From: Acidimicrobiales bacterium
Lineage (GTDB): Bacteria > Actinomycetota > Acidimicrobiia > Acidimicrobiales > Aldehydirespiratoraceae
Direction: 5' to 3'
DNA: 64,000 nucleotides
Assembly: GCA_029246685.1 (NCBI GenBank)
Contig: JAQWMR010000015.1
Location: forward strand, 62,001 to 126,000
Shown here: piece after piece, positions 17,729-27,524 of the stretch
Position numbering within the stretch: position 1 is the stretch's first letter
How the letters are laid out: every line of letters begins with the position of its first letter
Translations under genes and position numbers: made by a program
Notes under the pieces: generated by a model
Told to the model about the DNA's origin: nothing
Databases searched by the model: none
What the model saw: the letters and a program-made list of their open reading frames with translations, nothing else

Positions 17729-18528
17729 GCGGCGAGGCGGGCCCACTCGTCGAGACCGAGCGTCTCTGGGCGCGCTGTCGGGTCCACCCCGGCATCCGTG
17801 ATCGCCGCCTCGTCGAGAAGCCCGTTGAGGGAGCGGCGCAACATCTTGCGCCGTTGCCCGTACGCGGCTCGGAGCAGCGGGTCGATCGCCTCCAACGGCT
17901 GATCGACCGGCGGCTCGGCGTGGCGCTCGATTCGCACGAGCACGGACTCCACCTTCGGCTGCGGATGAAACACCGTCGCCGGGACCTTGCCGACCACCTC
18001 CGCCGTCCCGTGATAGGCGACGAGCATCGACGGGATGCCGATGGCCTTGTCACCCGGTGCCGCAGCGAGCCGCTCCCCCGCCTCACGCTGCACCATCACG
18101 AGCATCGTCTCGATCGCGGGCACCTCGGCAAGCAGATCGAGCACGAGTGTGGTGGCGACGTTGTAGGGAAGGTTGGCCACGAGGGTCCATGCGGATCGAC
18201 CGGCCAGGATCTCGTCCCAGTCCACCTCGAGTGCGTCCGCCTGGACGACGCGAGCGCCGAGCGGCTCGACGATCCCGGCCAGAACCGGCGCCAGGTCCCG
18301 ATCCTTCTCGACGGCGACGACGTCGGCACCGAGCTCGGTCAGCGCGAGTGTCAGCGACCCGAGGCCTGGGCCGATCTCGACGACAGGGTCACCCTCGCCA
18401 ACGACCGCCAGCTTCGCGATGCGACGCACCGTGTTGGGGTCGACGACGAAGTTCTGGCCGAGCGCTCGGCGAGGTTCGAGGCCGTGTTCGTCCAGCAGGG
18501 CGCGCAACGCCTGAGGTGAGTGGGTCAC
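17713..18528 (-). CDS. rsmA: 16S rRNA (adenine1518/1519-N6)-dimethyltransferase
   Basis: A 271-residue KsgA/RsmA that dimethylates the two adjacent adenines of helix 45. Motifs: LGQNFVVDPNTVRRI at the start, SAM loop VVEIGPGLGSLT (about 49-60), and the catalytic NLPYN (about 119-123). The GTG start gives a normal family N-terminus. It lies between the rpf-like gene (stop six bases from this start) and ispE, as in other Actinobacteria. Confidence 0.97.
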   Translation of the reverse strand: MTHSPQALRALLDEHGLEPRRALGQNFVVDPNTVRRIAKLAVVGEGDPVVEIGPGLGSLTLALTELGADVVAVEKDRDLAPVLAGIVEPLGARVVQADALEVDWDEILAGRSAWTLVANLPYNVATTLVLDLLAEVPAIETMLVMVQREAGERLAAAPGDKAIGIPSMLVAYHGTAEVVGKVPATVFHPQPKVESVLVRIERHAEPPVDQPLEAIDPLLRAAYGQRRKMLRRSLNGLLDEAAITDAGVDPTARPETLGLDEWARLAAQLAR

Positions 18529-18534
18529 GAACTC

Positions 18535-19164
18535 TCAGGCCGCAGCGGCCTGTTGACCGCAGATCGGCCACGGGTTCCAGCCCTGCCGAATCCAGAGAGC
18601 GAGGGCCATCGCATCCTGATCGGCCGGCGCCGCAGTGGCCGGATCGATGCCCGCGAGGCTCGGGAAGTCGACCGAGGCAACCCAATCCCACGTGGCCTGG
18701 GAGAACTGGTACACACCGCGATAGAGGCCGTTGGAACTCACGATCGAGTAGTTACCACTGGACTCGCACTGACGAAGCACTTCCCACTGTGCCGCGGTCG
18801 GAGTACCGGCCGGTGGCGGCGGGGGCTCGGTCGTTGTCGTGGTGCCGTCGCCGCCCGGATCGGGCGCCTGGGTCGTCGGCGGCGCCGTGGTCGTGGTTGT
18901 GCGCGCGGCTTCTTCCGCGGCGCGTTGGCGGGCCAGTTCCGCCTGACGCTCTGCCTCGAGCACCGCCTCTTCGGCCGCGATTCGGTCCACTTCCGCCTGG
19001 CGGGCTTCCTCAGCGAGATCGAGCGCCTGTTCGTGCGCCTCTTCGCGATACGCGTCGCGAGCGGCGCTCCACGCGTCGGCGCGCGAGGAGAAGGCGTCGA
19101 TGTCCACCTCCGCAAACGGGGCAGCCGCGCCGGCGGGCACGGTCAGGAGTGTGAGGTACGCCAC
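18535..19164 (-). CDS. resuscitation-promoting-factor-like secreted lysozyme-fold protein
   Basis: A protein of about 209-227 residues: signal peptide, an Ala/Glu/Arg-rich helical stretch (about 35-85), a Thr/Pro linker (TTTTTAPPTTQAPDPGGDGT), and a C-terminal transglycosylase/Rpf-like domain (WEVLRQCESSGNYSIVSSNG, then YRGVYQFSQATWDWVA and RQGWNPWPICG). The Glu of CESSGNY is the expected catalytic residue. Such enzymes cleave cell-wall glycan. The GTG at 19164 is the first ordinary start but cuts into the signal peptide. The frame upstream encodes a basic n-region (LDRTRRTLRRPRRFAAALV) with no ATG or GTG, so a CTG at 19218 may be the true start. Confidence 0.88.
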   Translation of the reverse strand: MAYLTLLTVPAGAAAPFAEVDIDAFSSRADAWSAARDAYREEAHEQALDLAEEARQAEVDRIAAEEAVLEAERQAELARQRAAEEAARTTTTTAPPTTQAPDPGGDGTTTTTEPPPPPAGTPTAAQWEVLRQCESSGNYSIVSSNGLYRGVYQFSQATWDWVASVDFPSLAGIDPATAAPADQDAMALALWIRQGWNPWPICGQQAAAA

Positions 19165-19281
19165 GAGGGCAGCGGCGAAACGACGCGGCCGACGTAGCGT
19201 CCGGCGGGTGCGGTCCAGAGCTCCGTCCTTCCCCTCTGGCCGGTTGTCGCACGAGCGACAGCGGGACGACTACAGCGCGCG

Positions 19282-19310
19282 ACGGTAGAAGTGTCGTAAC
19301 ACAATTGCAA
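19282..19310 (-). promoter_or_regulatory. promoter of the rpf-like gene
   Basis: TTGCAA (-35, 19305-19310) and TACCGT (-10, 19282-19287), separated by exactly 17 bases on the minus strand. It predicts a leader of about 55 bases to the possible CTG start or about 110 to the GTG. Confidence 0.5.
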
Positions 19311-19327
19311 CCTTTGCGATGCCTCGC

Positions 19328-20080
19328 TCAGGACTCGTCGAGGCCGTAGAACGCCGAGGCCGTGGCCCACGTGGCAGCTTCGACCTCGCCGACCGAGCAG
19401 TCCTTGGCCTCGGCGACTGCCGCTCCAACGAGCGTCACCAGGGCCGGGCGGTTCTGTTTGCCACGGTGCGGAACCGGGGCCAGGTACGGGCTGTCCGTCT
19501 CGACGAGGAGCCGATCGAGCGGGCACGCAGCCGCTGCATCACGCAGGTCCTGGCCGCTCGGGAAGGTGATGATGCCGGAGAACGAGAGCAATCCGCCCCG
19601 AGCGAGACACTCGGCGCCTTCATCCGGCCCGCCAGTGAAGCAATGAAAGACAGTGCGGCGGGGTGTGCCGAGGTCATCGAGGATGGCGAACGTGTCGTCC
19701 CATGCCGTTCGGGTGTGGATCACCAGCGGGATGTCGCGCTCGTGGGCAATGGCGATCTGGCGACGGAAGACATCCGCCTGCACATCGCGGGGCGAGTGGT
19801 CGTAGTGGTAGTCCAGGCCGGCTTCGCCGACGGCGACGACGTTCGGATCGTCGAGCAGCTTCTCCAGTCCGTCCACGCCGTCCGACGAGTCGTGGGGATG
19901 GATGCCGGCGGTGGCGTAGACACCCTCGTGGGCGCGGGCAATCTCGATCATCTGCCGGCTCTGCTCGATCGTGCAGCCCACCGTGACCATGCGGGCCACC
20001 CCCGCAGCGCGGGCGGCGGCCACTTGCTCAGCCCCGTCGTCGCCGGGGGGAAGGTGACAGTGCTGGTCGATCCAGGGCAT
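19328..20080 (-). CDS. tatD: TatD-family metal-dependent hydrolase
   Basis: A 250-residue TatD-type (DNase/amidohydrolase fold) protein. Metal ligands are visible in DQHCHL at the N-terminus, GEAGLDYH (Glu), VIHTRTA (His), FHCFTGG (His) and LVETDSPYL (Asp). TatD proteins act as 3'-5' exonucleases and have been linked to DNA quality control. The start lies four bases after the metG stop, so the two are cotranscribed, the usual metG-tatD-rpf-rsmA order. Confidence 0.95.
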   Translation of the reverse strand: MPWIDQHCHLPPGDDGAEQVAAARAAGVARMVTVGCTIEQSRQMIEIARAHEGVYATAGIHPHDSSDGVDGLEKLLDDPNVVAVGEAGLDYHYDHSPRDVQADVFRRQIAIAHERDIPLVIHTRTAWDDTFAILDDLGTPRRTVFHCFTGGPDEGAECLARGGLLSFSGIITFPSGQDLRDAAAACPLDRLLVETDSPYLAPVPHRGKQNRPALVTLVGAAVAEAKDCSVGEVEAATWATASAFYGLDES

Positions 20081-20084
20081 GAGC

Positions 20085-21731
<1,647 letters not shown>

Positions 21732-21783
21732 GGCCACCGAGGCTACCGCTGCCCCTCCCGCTCCCGAGGACTATTCCGAGCTG

Positions 21784-23130
21784 CTAGCTCGCCGTGACGT
21801 CGCGCAGCACAGGGGCGGACGTCGGACCGAGCATCGGAGCGTCGTCGTCGACACCTGAGCGCGACCGGACATCTTCGATCCGGTCCAGCTGGCGCTCAAG
21901 CTGGCGCCGCCGGGTGCCGGCCAATTCACCGAAGCTGTTGGTCAGCGTGCCGATGTGGCGATCGACCTTGTCGATGTGCTCGGAGAACTTGCGCCACTGC
22001 TCACCAAAGCCGGCCAGACACTCGAGGATCTCCTCGGTGGCGCGCTCCACGGCGAAGGTGTCCATCGCCTGACGGATCACCCCGAGCACCGCGAACAGTG
22101 TGGTCGGCGAGCAGAGGACGACCTTCTGGCCGAGCGCATCGTCGAGCAGCGTCATGTCGTTCTCGTGGATGAAGCCGTAGACGCTCTCGTTGGGAATGAA
22201 GAGAAGCAGATAGCCGACGGTGGTGTCGGTGGCCGCGTAGCCCCGACCGGTCAGCTCCTTCACCCGGTCTCGCACGTCGCGCATGAACCGGTCGCGTAGG
22301 GTCGCCGCCTCGGCGTCGGACGATGCTTCGAGGTAGCGGAGGTAGTTGGTGATCGGGAACTTCACATCCATGTGAAGGTGCCGGTCGTCGGGCAGCAGGA
22401 ACGTGAAGTCCGGCTTGGTGCCGCCCTCGATCATCTTCTGCTTCCGGTAGTTGATCCCCTCCCGCATGCCGGCCGAACGAAGAACGTCTTCGGCCATCCG
22501 CTCACCCCACTGTCCTCGGGCCTGGGGGTTGGCGAGCGCTTCACGGAGATGCTGTGTGGTCTCGGCCAGAACCTTCTGTTGGCGAGTGGCAGCCTCGAGG
22601 CTTTCGACGAACTGACCGTGCTGCTGCGCCCGCTCCTTCTGCAGCTGCGCGACGAGCGTGCGGACCTGCGCGAGCTCGCCGGCCATCGAGGTGACCTGCT
22701 GACCGAGATTCTTCGACATGCCGCCCACGCGCGCGTCGACCGTGTCGGACAGCCCGCCAACCTTTTCGGTGACGAGCTTGTCAACCTGATCGACCTTCGC
22801 CTGCAACGACTCCACGACGGTGCCGAGCTGCTCGTCGAGACGCTGCTGGGCCCCAGCCATACGTAGATCGATGGCCTCGCGGCGGACGTCGAGCTCGGCG
22901 GTGCCCGTCTGCAAGCGACTGTCGAAGCTCTCGCCGGCAACCGCGACCACGCGTTGCACGACACCGTCGACCTGGGCATCTTGGCGAGCGTCGAGCTCGG
23001 CGGCGAGCTGCGAGACCAGCTCGCCGTGCGCCTTCTCGCGGGTGCGGACGAGCCGGAGGCCGACGGCGACACCGAGGCCGGCGGCGATGAAGAGCGCGGC
23101 GATCAGCGAGATCACGAGCATGGGTTCCAT
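21784..23130 (-). CDS. rmuC: RmuC-family protein
   Basis: A 448-residue protein: one N-terminal membrane segment (MLVISLIAALFIAAGLG), a long coiled coil (about 25-200), and the RmuC domain (GQWGERMAEDVLRSAGMREG, then DVKFPITNYLRYLEA and YLLLFIPNESVYGF). The fold is nuclease-like. RmuC limits recombination at inverted repeats in E. coli, by an unknown mechanism. The ATG at 23130 puts the membrane anchor at the N-terminus and has TAGCAT seven bases upstream; longer in-frame readings have no family similarity. Confidence 0.92.
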   Translation of the reverse strand: MEPMLVISLIAALFIAAGLGVAVGLRLVRTREKAHGELVSQLAAELDARQDAQVDGVVQRVVAVAGESFDSRLQTGTAELDVRREAIDLRMAGAQQRLDEQLGTVVESLQAKVDQVDKLVTEKVGGLSDTVDARVGGMSKNLGQQVTSMAGELAQVRTLVAQLQKERAQQHGQFVESLEAATRQQKVLAETTQHLREALANPQARGQWGERMAEDVLRSAGMREGINYRKQKMIEGGTKPDFTFLLPDDRHLHMDVKFPITNYLRYLEASSDAEAATLRDRFMRDVRDRVKELTGRGYAATDTTVGYLLLFIPNESVYGFIHENDMTLLDDALGQKVVLCSPTTLFAVLGVIRQAMDTFAVERATEEILECLAGFGEQWRKFSEHIDKVDRHIGTLTNSFGELAGTRRRQLERQLDRIEDVRSRSGVDDDAPMLGPTSAPVLRDVTAS

Positions 23131-23137
23131 GAACCGA

Positions 23138-23143
23138 ATGCTA
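23138..23143 (-). promoter_or_regulatory. -10 box of a leaderless promoter (rmuC)
   Basis: TAGCAT on the minus strand, seven bases before the ATG at 23130. It overlaps the last codons of rsmI. Confidence 0.45.
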
Positions 23144-23989
23144 CGAAGGGGGTGTGACAGCCCCGGGGATGCCAAGCGCCAGCTGGTACACGCGCCGCCG
23201 CGACACGCCCCGTTCATCGGCCACCTGAGCCGCCGCATCGCGGGTGGAAACACCCTCGCTGACCAGGGAAGACACGATCTCGACCAACTCGTCGTCCGTC
23301 GCCTCCGGAGCCGCGGCGGCGCCTTCGATCACCAACACGATCTCGCCCTTGGGGATTTCCGTGTAGCGCTGCGCCAGTTCGCCGAGCGGACCGCGCACGA
23401 ACTCCTCGTGCAGCTTGGTGATCTCGCGGGCCACCACGGCCCGGCGCTCGGCCCCGGCGGCGTCGACGAGATGTCCGAGCGTCGCCCCGATGCGTTTGGG
23501 CGACTCGTAGAGGACAAGCGTCCGTCGCTCCCCCGCGATCTCGGCGAGCCGCTGCGCCCGTTCTTGACCTTTGCGGGGAAGGAAGCCTTCGAACACGAAT
23601 CGGTCGGTCGCGAATCCGCTCGCGACGAGCGCGGCCACCGCGGCGACGGGGCCGGGCACGGTGCTGACCGGGTGGCCGGCATCGAGCACCGCGGCGACGA
23701 GCCGACTTCCCGGATCCGAGATCCCGGGCGTACCCGCATCGGAGACGAGCACGACATCCTCACCGGCGGCGAGCAGCTCGACCACGGCGTCGACTGCGGC
23801 CGCTTCCGTGTAGTCGTCCACCCGGCGAAGACGCGCACCCTCGACCCCGGCGTGGGCCAAAAGACGGCCCGACCGGCGGGTGTCTTCACAGCAGATCAAC
23901 GCCGCGCCCTCGAGTGCCTCGACCGCGCGGGGCGAGAGATCACCGAGGTTGCCGATCGGCGTGGCAACGAGGACCAGGGTGCCGCTCAC
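23141..23989 (-). CDS. rsmI: 16S rRNA (cytidine1402-2'-O)-methyltransferase
   Basis: A 282-residue tetrapyrrole-methylase-fold enzyme that methylates C1402 of 16S rRNA. The N-terminus GTLVLVATPIGNLGDLSPRA, the CEDTRRSGRLLA block, VSDAGTPGISDPG and ASGFATDRFVFEGFLPRKG are all family hallmarks. A C-terminal helix-turn-helix-like region (STRDAAAQVADERGVSRRRVY) is common in RsmI. The GTG at 23989 overlaps the stop of the DUF192 gene as GTGA, which fixes the start and indicates coupled translation. Confidence 0.97.
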   Translation of the reverse strand: MSGTLVLVATPIGNLGDLSPRAVEALEGAALICCEDTRRSGRLLAHAGVEGARLRRVDDYTEAAAVDAVVELLAAGEDVVLVSDAGTPGISDPGSRLVAAVLDAGHPVSTVPGPVAAVAALVASGFATDRFVFEGFLPRKGQERAQRLAEIAGERRTLVLYESPKRIGATLGHLVDAAGAERRAVVAREITKLHEEFVRGPLGELAQRYTEIPKGEIVLVIEGAAAAPEATDDELVEIVSSLVSEGVSTRDAAAQVADERGVSRRRVYQLALGIPGAVTPPS

Positions 23990-24315
23990 GACTTCACCTC
24001 GATCTGCACGCCAGTCTCGATTCCCCACCGTCGGAGCGAACCGGCTTCGGCCTCGATGACGTGACGGGACCGGCGCCGCCACCGCCCCACTCGCCAGGGA
24101 GCCATCGTGACCACGGAGATCACCACCATCTCCGCATCCACGTGGGCGACGTCGATCGGAAACCTCATCCGCACGGTGTGCACGGACCGGGCGGGGCTGA
24201 GGATCATCGCCCCCTCGATGCCGTCACGGCCGAGCAGGCCACGCCGTCGATCGGCGCGCGACGCAGCAACCTCAAGGGAGGCAACCACTTTGTCCTCGGC
24301 CACGAGCCACGGCAT
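23986..24315 (-). CDS. DUF192 family protein
   Basis: A 109-residue protein of the DUF192 (COG1430) family, recognised from SRADRRRGLLGRDGIEGAMIL and HTVRMRFPIDVAHVD. The family fold is known from archaeal and bacterial examples, but the function is not. No signal peptide is seen here, although many relatives have one. The ATG at 24315 is chosen because a TAGATT box lies seven bases upstream. It is translationally coupled to rsmI and divergent from the 2OG-oxygenase gene. Confidence 0.87.
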   Translation of the reverse strand: MPWLVAEDKVVASLEVAASRADRRRGLLGRDGIEGAMILSPARSVHTVRMRFPIDVAHVDAEMVVISVVTMAPWRVGRWRRRSRHVIEAEAGSLRRWGIETGVQIEVKS

Positions 24316-24322
24316 GGTCCGA

Positions 24323-24328
24323 AATCTA
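24323..24328 (-). promoter_or_regulatory. -10 box of a leaderless promoter (DUF192-rsmI)
   Basis: TAGATT on the minus strand, seven bases before the ATG at 24315. Confidence 0.5.
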
Positions 24329-24358
24329 AACCGCTCTGGCGACCTCACGCGGTCTCCC

Positions 24359-24364
24359 TAGGGT
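24359..24364 (+). promoter_or_regulatory. -10 box of a leaderless promoter (2OG-oxygenase gene)
   Basis: TAGGGT, six bases before the GTG at 24371. It favours that GTG over the one at 24365, which directly abuts the box. Confidence 0.5.
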
Positions 24365-24370
24365 GTGACG

Positions 24371-25318
24371 GTGTCTTCGACGATTCCCGTCATCGATCTC
24401 GAACCCGTCGGCCACGGGGGCAACGCCCGCGCCGCCGTCGTCTCCGAGATCGACGCGGCGTGCTGCGACGTCGGCTTCTTCGCAGTGGTCGGCCACCTGA
24501 TCGACGAGACGTTGCGCCAGGACATGCTGGCCGCGGGCCGGTCGTTTTTCGCACTGGATGCGGAGGAGAAGCAAGGGATCGCCATCGAGCAGTCGGACCA
24601 TCACCGCGGCTACGCAGGCATCGGCCAGGAGCAACTCCAACCTGACCTGCCCGGCGACGCGAAGGAGACACTCGACTTCGGCATCGAGCGATCGATCGAC
24701 GATCCGGGTCGGTCGCCACTCGAGGGGCCGAACCAGTGGCCTGACCTCGTCGGCTTCCGCGACGTGGTCGAGCGCTATCAACGCGCGGCGCTCGCCACCG
24801 CCGATCTCGTTCTCGGACTCATCGCCCGGGCCCTCGACCTGCCACCCGAGTTCTTCCGGCCGGCGCTCGTTCACCCACTGCTCGGAACCCGCCTCGTGCA
24901 CTATCCGCCCGTCTCCGAGCAGGAACTCACCCGCCAGCTCGGGTGCGGTGCGCACAGCGACTACGGATGCATCACCCTCTTGTCCACCGATGGCACGCCG
25001 GGCCTCCAACTCCTGCATCGAGACGACACATGGATCGACGTCGACGTCCCGGCTGGTGCCTTGGTCGTCAATTTAGGCGATCTGCTCGGGCGTTGGACGA
25101 ACGATGTCTACCGGTCCACCAGGCATCGGGTGATCTCGCCGAGCGAGGGGCACCGCTACTCGGTCCCTGTCTTCGTGGATCCGGCGTACGACACGCTCGT
25201 GACGTGTCTGCCCTCATGTGTGGCGCCCGATCGACCGGCTCGCTACGAGCCGGTTCGGGCCGGCGACTACCTGCAGTCGCGCTTCGACGACACCTTCGCC
25301 TACCGCGACGCTGACTAG
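24371..25318 (+). CDS. 2-oxoglutarate/Fe(II) oxygenase, isopenicillin-N-synthase-like
   Basis: A 315-residue non-heme iron oxygenase with the N-terminal DIOX_N part (IPVIDLEPV, then CCDVGFFAVVGH) and the double-stranded beta-helix core. Iron ligands are His and Asp in GAHSDYGCITLL and the distal His in STRHRVISP; the Arg and Ser of the 2-oxoglutarate site follow in HRYSVPVF. The family hydroxylates or cyclises small molecules, and the substrate is unknown. The GTG at 24371 is chosen because of the TAGGGT box six bases upstream. It converges closely on the desaturase gene (one base between stops). Confidence 0.93.
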   Translation: MSSTIPVIDLEPVGHGGNARAAVVSEIDAACCDVGFFAVVGHLIDETLRQDMLAAGRSFFALDAEEKQGIAIEQSDHHRGYAGIGQEQLQPDLPGDAKETLDFGIERSIDDPGRSPLEGPNQWPDLVGFRDVVERYQRAALATADLVLGLIARALDLPPEFFRPALVHPLLGTRLVHYPPVSEQELTRQLGCGAHSDYGCITLLSTDGTPGLQLLHRDDTWIDVDVPAGALVVNLGDLLGRWTNDVYRSTRHRVISPSEGHRYSVPVFVDPAYDTLVTCLPSCVAPDRPARYEPVRAGDYLQSRFDDTFAYRDAD

Positions 25319-25319
25319 C

Positions 25320-26249
25320 TCAGGCGGGAGCCGGCTCGAGCTGCGCGGCCTTCTCTTCACGACGGGCGGCCAATCGGGCGCCAACCTTGCCCACGCGTCC
25401 GATGTGCTTCACGAGCTTGGCTCGGGACTGCTCGGCTTCCGCATCGAGACCCTCGATCGACTCGAGCGCCCAGTCCCGCATGATCACGGGCTGCAGGATC
25501 TGATCGTGATGGATGGCCAGGTCGTAGATGCCCGCGTCGGCGATCGCCTTCGCGTGCTTGCTGAAGCCCGGGATGCCCACGCCGGGCATCGCGAAGTCGG
25601 TGGCCTGCTTCTCGATCGCGATCACGGCAGCTGATGGGTCGACCTCGATCACCGCACTGAGTGCATCCCGGTAGAAGAGGAAGTGGTGGTTCTCGTCGGA
25701 AGCCACCCGCCGCATGATCTTCTTGCCAACCTCGTCGGTCAGCATCGAGCCGGTGTTGAAGTGGGAGATGCGAGTCGCAAGCTCCTGGAGCGACACGTAG
25801 GCCAGGCCCTCGACCATGTTGGGCGGCTCCGGAACGGCACCGGTCTGGACCTGGACCATCCGGGCCCGTTCGAGCTCGACCGGGTCGAGCGCGCGGGTGG
25901 CCTGCAGGTAGTTGTTGATGACCATGCCGTGGCGGCCTTCTTCGGCCGTCCAGCGTCGAACCCATTCGCCCCACGCACCGTCGCGTCCGAACATTCGCTC
26001 GATGTCGCGGAAGTAGTACGGGAGGTTGTCCTCGGTGAGCACGTTGACGAACAGCGCGCTCCTGACCGCCGGCGGGATCGCGGCGTCGTCCGGCTCCCAC
26101 TGATAGTCGTCCTCGTAGTCGCGGGCCTGCGACCACGGCACGAAGGTGTGGGGGAACCACTCCTTGGTTGAGGAGAGGTGGCGTTCGAGAAGACGCTCAC
26201 CAGTAGACGAGAGGGCCTCAAGGGCGGCGGAATCGGCGGGATTTGCCAT
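25320..26249 (-). CDS. soluble acyl-ACP desaturase (DesA/FabB-type di-iron)
   Basis: A 309-residue ferritin-like di-iron enzyme of the stearoyl-ACP desaturase family, like mycobacterial DesA proteins. Metal ligands are visible in TEDNLPYYFRDIERMFG (Glu), TAEEGRHG (the EExxH pair), and DENHHFLFYRD (the second ExxH-type site). It should insert a double bond into acyl-ACP, tuning membrane or cell-wall lipids. The basic, Ala/Glu-rich C-terminus (RLAARREEKAAQLEPAPA) is extra. A 26-bp imperfect palindrome covers its -10 box, so repression is likely. No regulator gene is adjacent. Confidence 0.92.
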   Translation of the reverse strand: MANPADSAALEALSSTGERLLERHLSSTKEWFPHTFVPWSQARDYEDDYQWEPDDAAIPPAVRSALFVNVLTEDNLPYYFRDIERMFGRDGAWGEWVRRWTAEEGRHGMVINNYLQATRALDPVELERARMVQVQTGAVPEPPNMVEGLAYVSLQELATRISHFNTGSMLTDEVGKKIMRRVASDENHHFLFYRDALSAVIEVDPSAAVIAIEKQATDFAMPGVGIPGFSKHAKAIADAGIYDLAIHHDQILQPVIMRDWALESIEGLDAEAEQSRAKLVKHIGRVGKVGARLAARREEKAAQLEPAPA

Positions 26250-26256
26250 CAGAAAT

Positions 26257-26282
26257 CAGCCTACCTGCCGGTAGGCAGGCTG
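26257..26282. promoter_or_regulatory. palindromic operator over the desaturase promoter
   Basis: A 26-bp inverted repeat in which 11 of 13 base pairs match. The outer arms are CAGCCT/AGGCTG, with inner CC-T and central CCGG symmetry. It contains the TAGGCT -10 box (26258-26263) and ends eight bases before the ATG. The length and symmetry suit a TetR-family dimer, a common type of lipid-gene regulator in Actinobacteria (inference). Confidence 0.6.
26258..26263 (-). promoter_or_regulatory. -10 box of the desaturase gene
   Basis: TAGGCT on the minus strand, eight bases before the ATG at 26249 and inside the palindrome at 26257-26282. Confidence 0.45.
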
Positions 26283-26378
26283 GTGCGGCACCGCGCGAAT
26301 AGGGAACGTGAGAAGGGTCACAAACGTTGGACTGCTCGTGCCCCGGAAGGGTTACGAAGGGCACAGCGACGATGAGGG

Positions 26379-26396
26379 CTCCGGCTACGCCCGGAG
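26379..26396 (-). terminator. stem-loop after ychF
   Basis: CTCCGG and CCGGAG arms around a six-base loop, starting about 10 bases after the ychF stop on the minus strand. There is no T-run. Confidence 0.4.
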
Positions 26397-26406
26397 GAGA
26401 CAACGC

Positions 26407-27480
26407 TCAAACATTGAAGCGGAACTCCATGACATCGCCGTCCTGGGCGATGTAGTCCTTACCCTCCGAGCGGACCTTGCCAACGTCTCGGGCCGCGGCC
26501 CACGAGCCGGCGTCGAGAAGCTCGTCCCACTGGATCGTCTCGGCGCGGATGAAGCCGCGCTGGAAGTCGGTGTGGATCACGCCGGCGCATTCCGGCGCGT
26601 TGGAGCCGGCCCGGAACGTCCACGCCCGGCTCTCCTTGTCCCCTGTCGTGAGAAACGTACGCAGCCCGAGCATGTGGTACGCCGACGTGAGGAATCGCGG
26701 CACGGCGCCCTCACCGAGGCCAAGGGCCTCGAGCATCTCTTGGCGCTCCTCGGCGTCCATGAGGGCGGCTTCGGCTTCGAGCTGAACGCTGAGGGGCACG
26801 ACCTCGGCGCCGTCGAGCTCCGCCCGCACCGGTGCGGCGATCGCGTCCTCGTCGCCGATCTGGTCCTCGCCGATGTTGAGCACTGCCATCACCGGCTTGT
26901 TCGTGAGGAAGAAGTGCTCCTTGAGCTCGGCCCGATCAACGGGCTTCATGCCGGCCCGGTAGAGCGGAGTGCCTTCGGAGAGGTGGGCAACACACTCTTC
27001 GAGCAGATCGACCGTTGGCTTGAGCGAGCTGTCGCCCTTGAGCATGCGGCTCGTCTTATCGAGCGCCTTCTCGGCGCTGGCGAGGTCCGCGAGGGCGAGC
27101 TCGATCTCCACGACGCGCAGATGCTCGAGCGGATCCGACGGTCCGGGGACATCGGAGTCCGGGAAGGCCCGGAGCACGAACACGATCGCGTCCACTTCAC
27201 GGATGTGCGACAGGAAGGCATTCCCGAGGCCCTCGCCTTGGCTCGCGCCCTCGACGAGGCCGCCGATGTCGGTGAACTGCACGGCCGCGTGGACCACGTT
27301 CTTGCTCTCGCTCATCACCGCGAGACGGTCGAGGCGTTCGTCGGGCACCTTGGCGACGCCGACGTTCGGATCGGTGGTCGCGAAGGCGTAGGGCGCGGCG
27401 TGCGCGCCACCGCCGGCCAGCGCGTTGTACAGCGAGCTCTTGCCCGCATTGGGTAGCCCGACGAATCCGAATCGCTCCAT
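26407..27480 (-). CDS. ychF: redox-regulated ATPase/GTPase YchF (OLA1 family)
   Basis: A 357-residue Obg-family NTPase. The G1 loop GLPNAGKSSLYNAL begins at residue 7, with G2/G3 in FATTDPNVGVA and FTDIGGLVEGASQGEGLGNAFL, and the C-terminal TGS/ubiquitin-like domain ends in YIAQDGDVMEFRFNV. YchF usually prefers ATP, binds ribosomes and affects stress responses. The ATG at 27480 starts the canonical MERFGFVGLPN, and TAGCGT lies seven bases upstream. It is divergent from the small membrane protein gene at 27525. Confidence 0.97.
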   Translation of the reverse strand: MERFGFVGLPNAGKSSLYNALAGGGAHAAPYAFATTDPNVGVAKVPDERLDRLAVMSESKNVVHAAVQFTDIGGLVEGASQGEGLGNAFLSHIREVDAIVFVLRAFPDSDVPGPSDPLEHLRVVEIELALADLASAEKALDKTSRMLKGDSSLKPTVDLLEECVAHLSEGTPLYRAGMKPVDRAELKEHFFLTNKPVMAVLNIGEDQIGDEDAIAAPVRAELDGAEVVPLSVQLEAEAALMDAEERQEMLEALGLGEGAVPRFLTSAYHMLGLRTFLTTGDKESRAWTFRAGSNAPECAGVIHTDFQRGFIRAETIQWDELLDAGSWAAARDVGKVRSEGKDYIAQDGDVMEFRFNV

Positions 27481-27487
27481 TCCGGCA

Positions 27488-27493
27488 ACGCTA
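27488..27493 (-). promoter_or_regulatory. -10 box of a leaderless promoter (ychF)
   Basis: TAGCGT on the minus strand, seven bases before the ychF ATG. Confidence 0.5.
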
Positions 27494-27524
27494 TCGACGG
27501 CACCTGCGAGTACCGTGGGGGTCA

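Noticed and set aside
15480-19319. The 13-base sequence TGCAACCTTTGCG occurs at about 15480 and at about 19307.
   Set aside because: One copy lies in the coding part of the frameshifted gene and the other at the rpf promoter; there is no common context, so it is probably chance.
19219-19327. A c-di-AMP (ydaO-type) riboswitch, often found before rpf-like genes in Actinobacteria.
   Set aside because: The space before the start is only about 60-110 bases after the promoter, too short for that element, and its conserved blocks are not visible.
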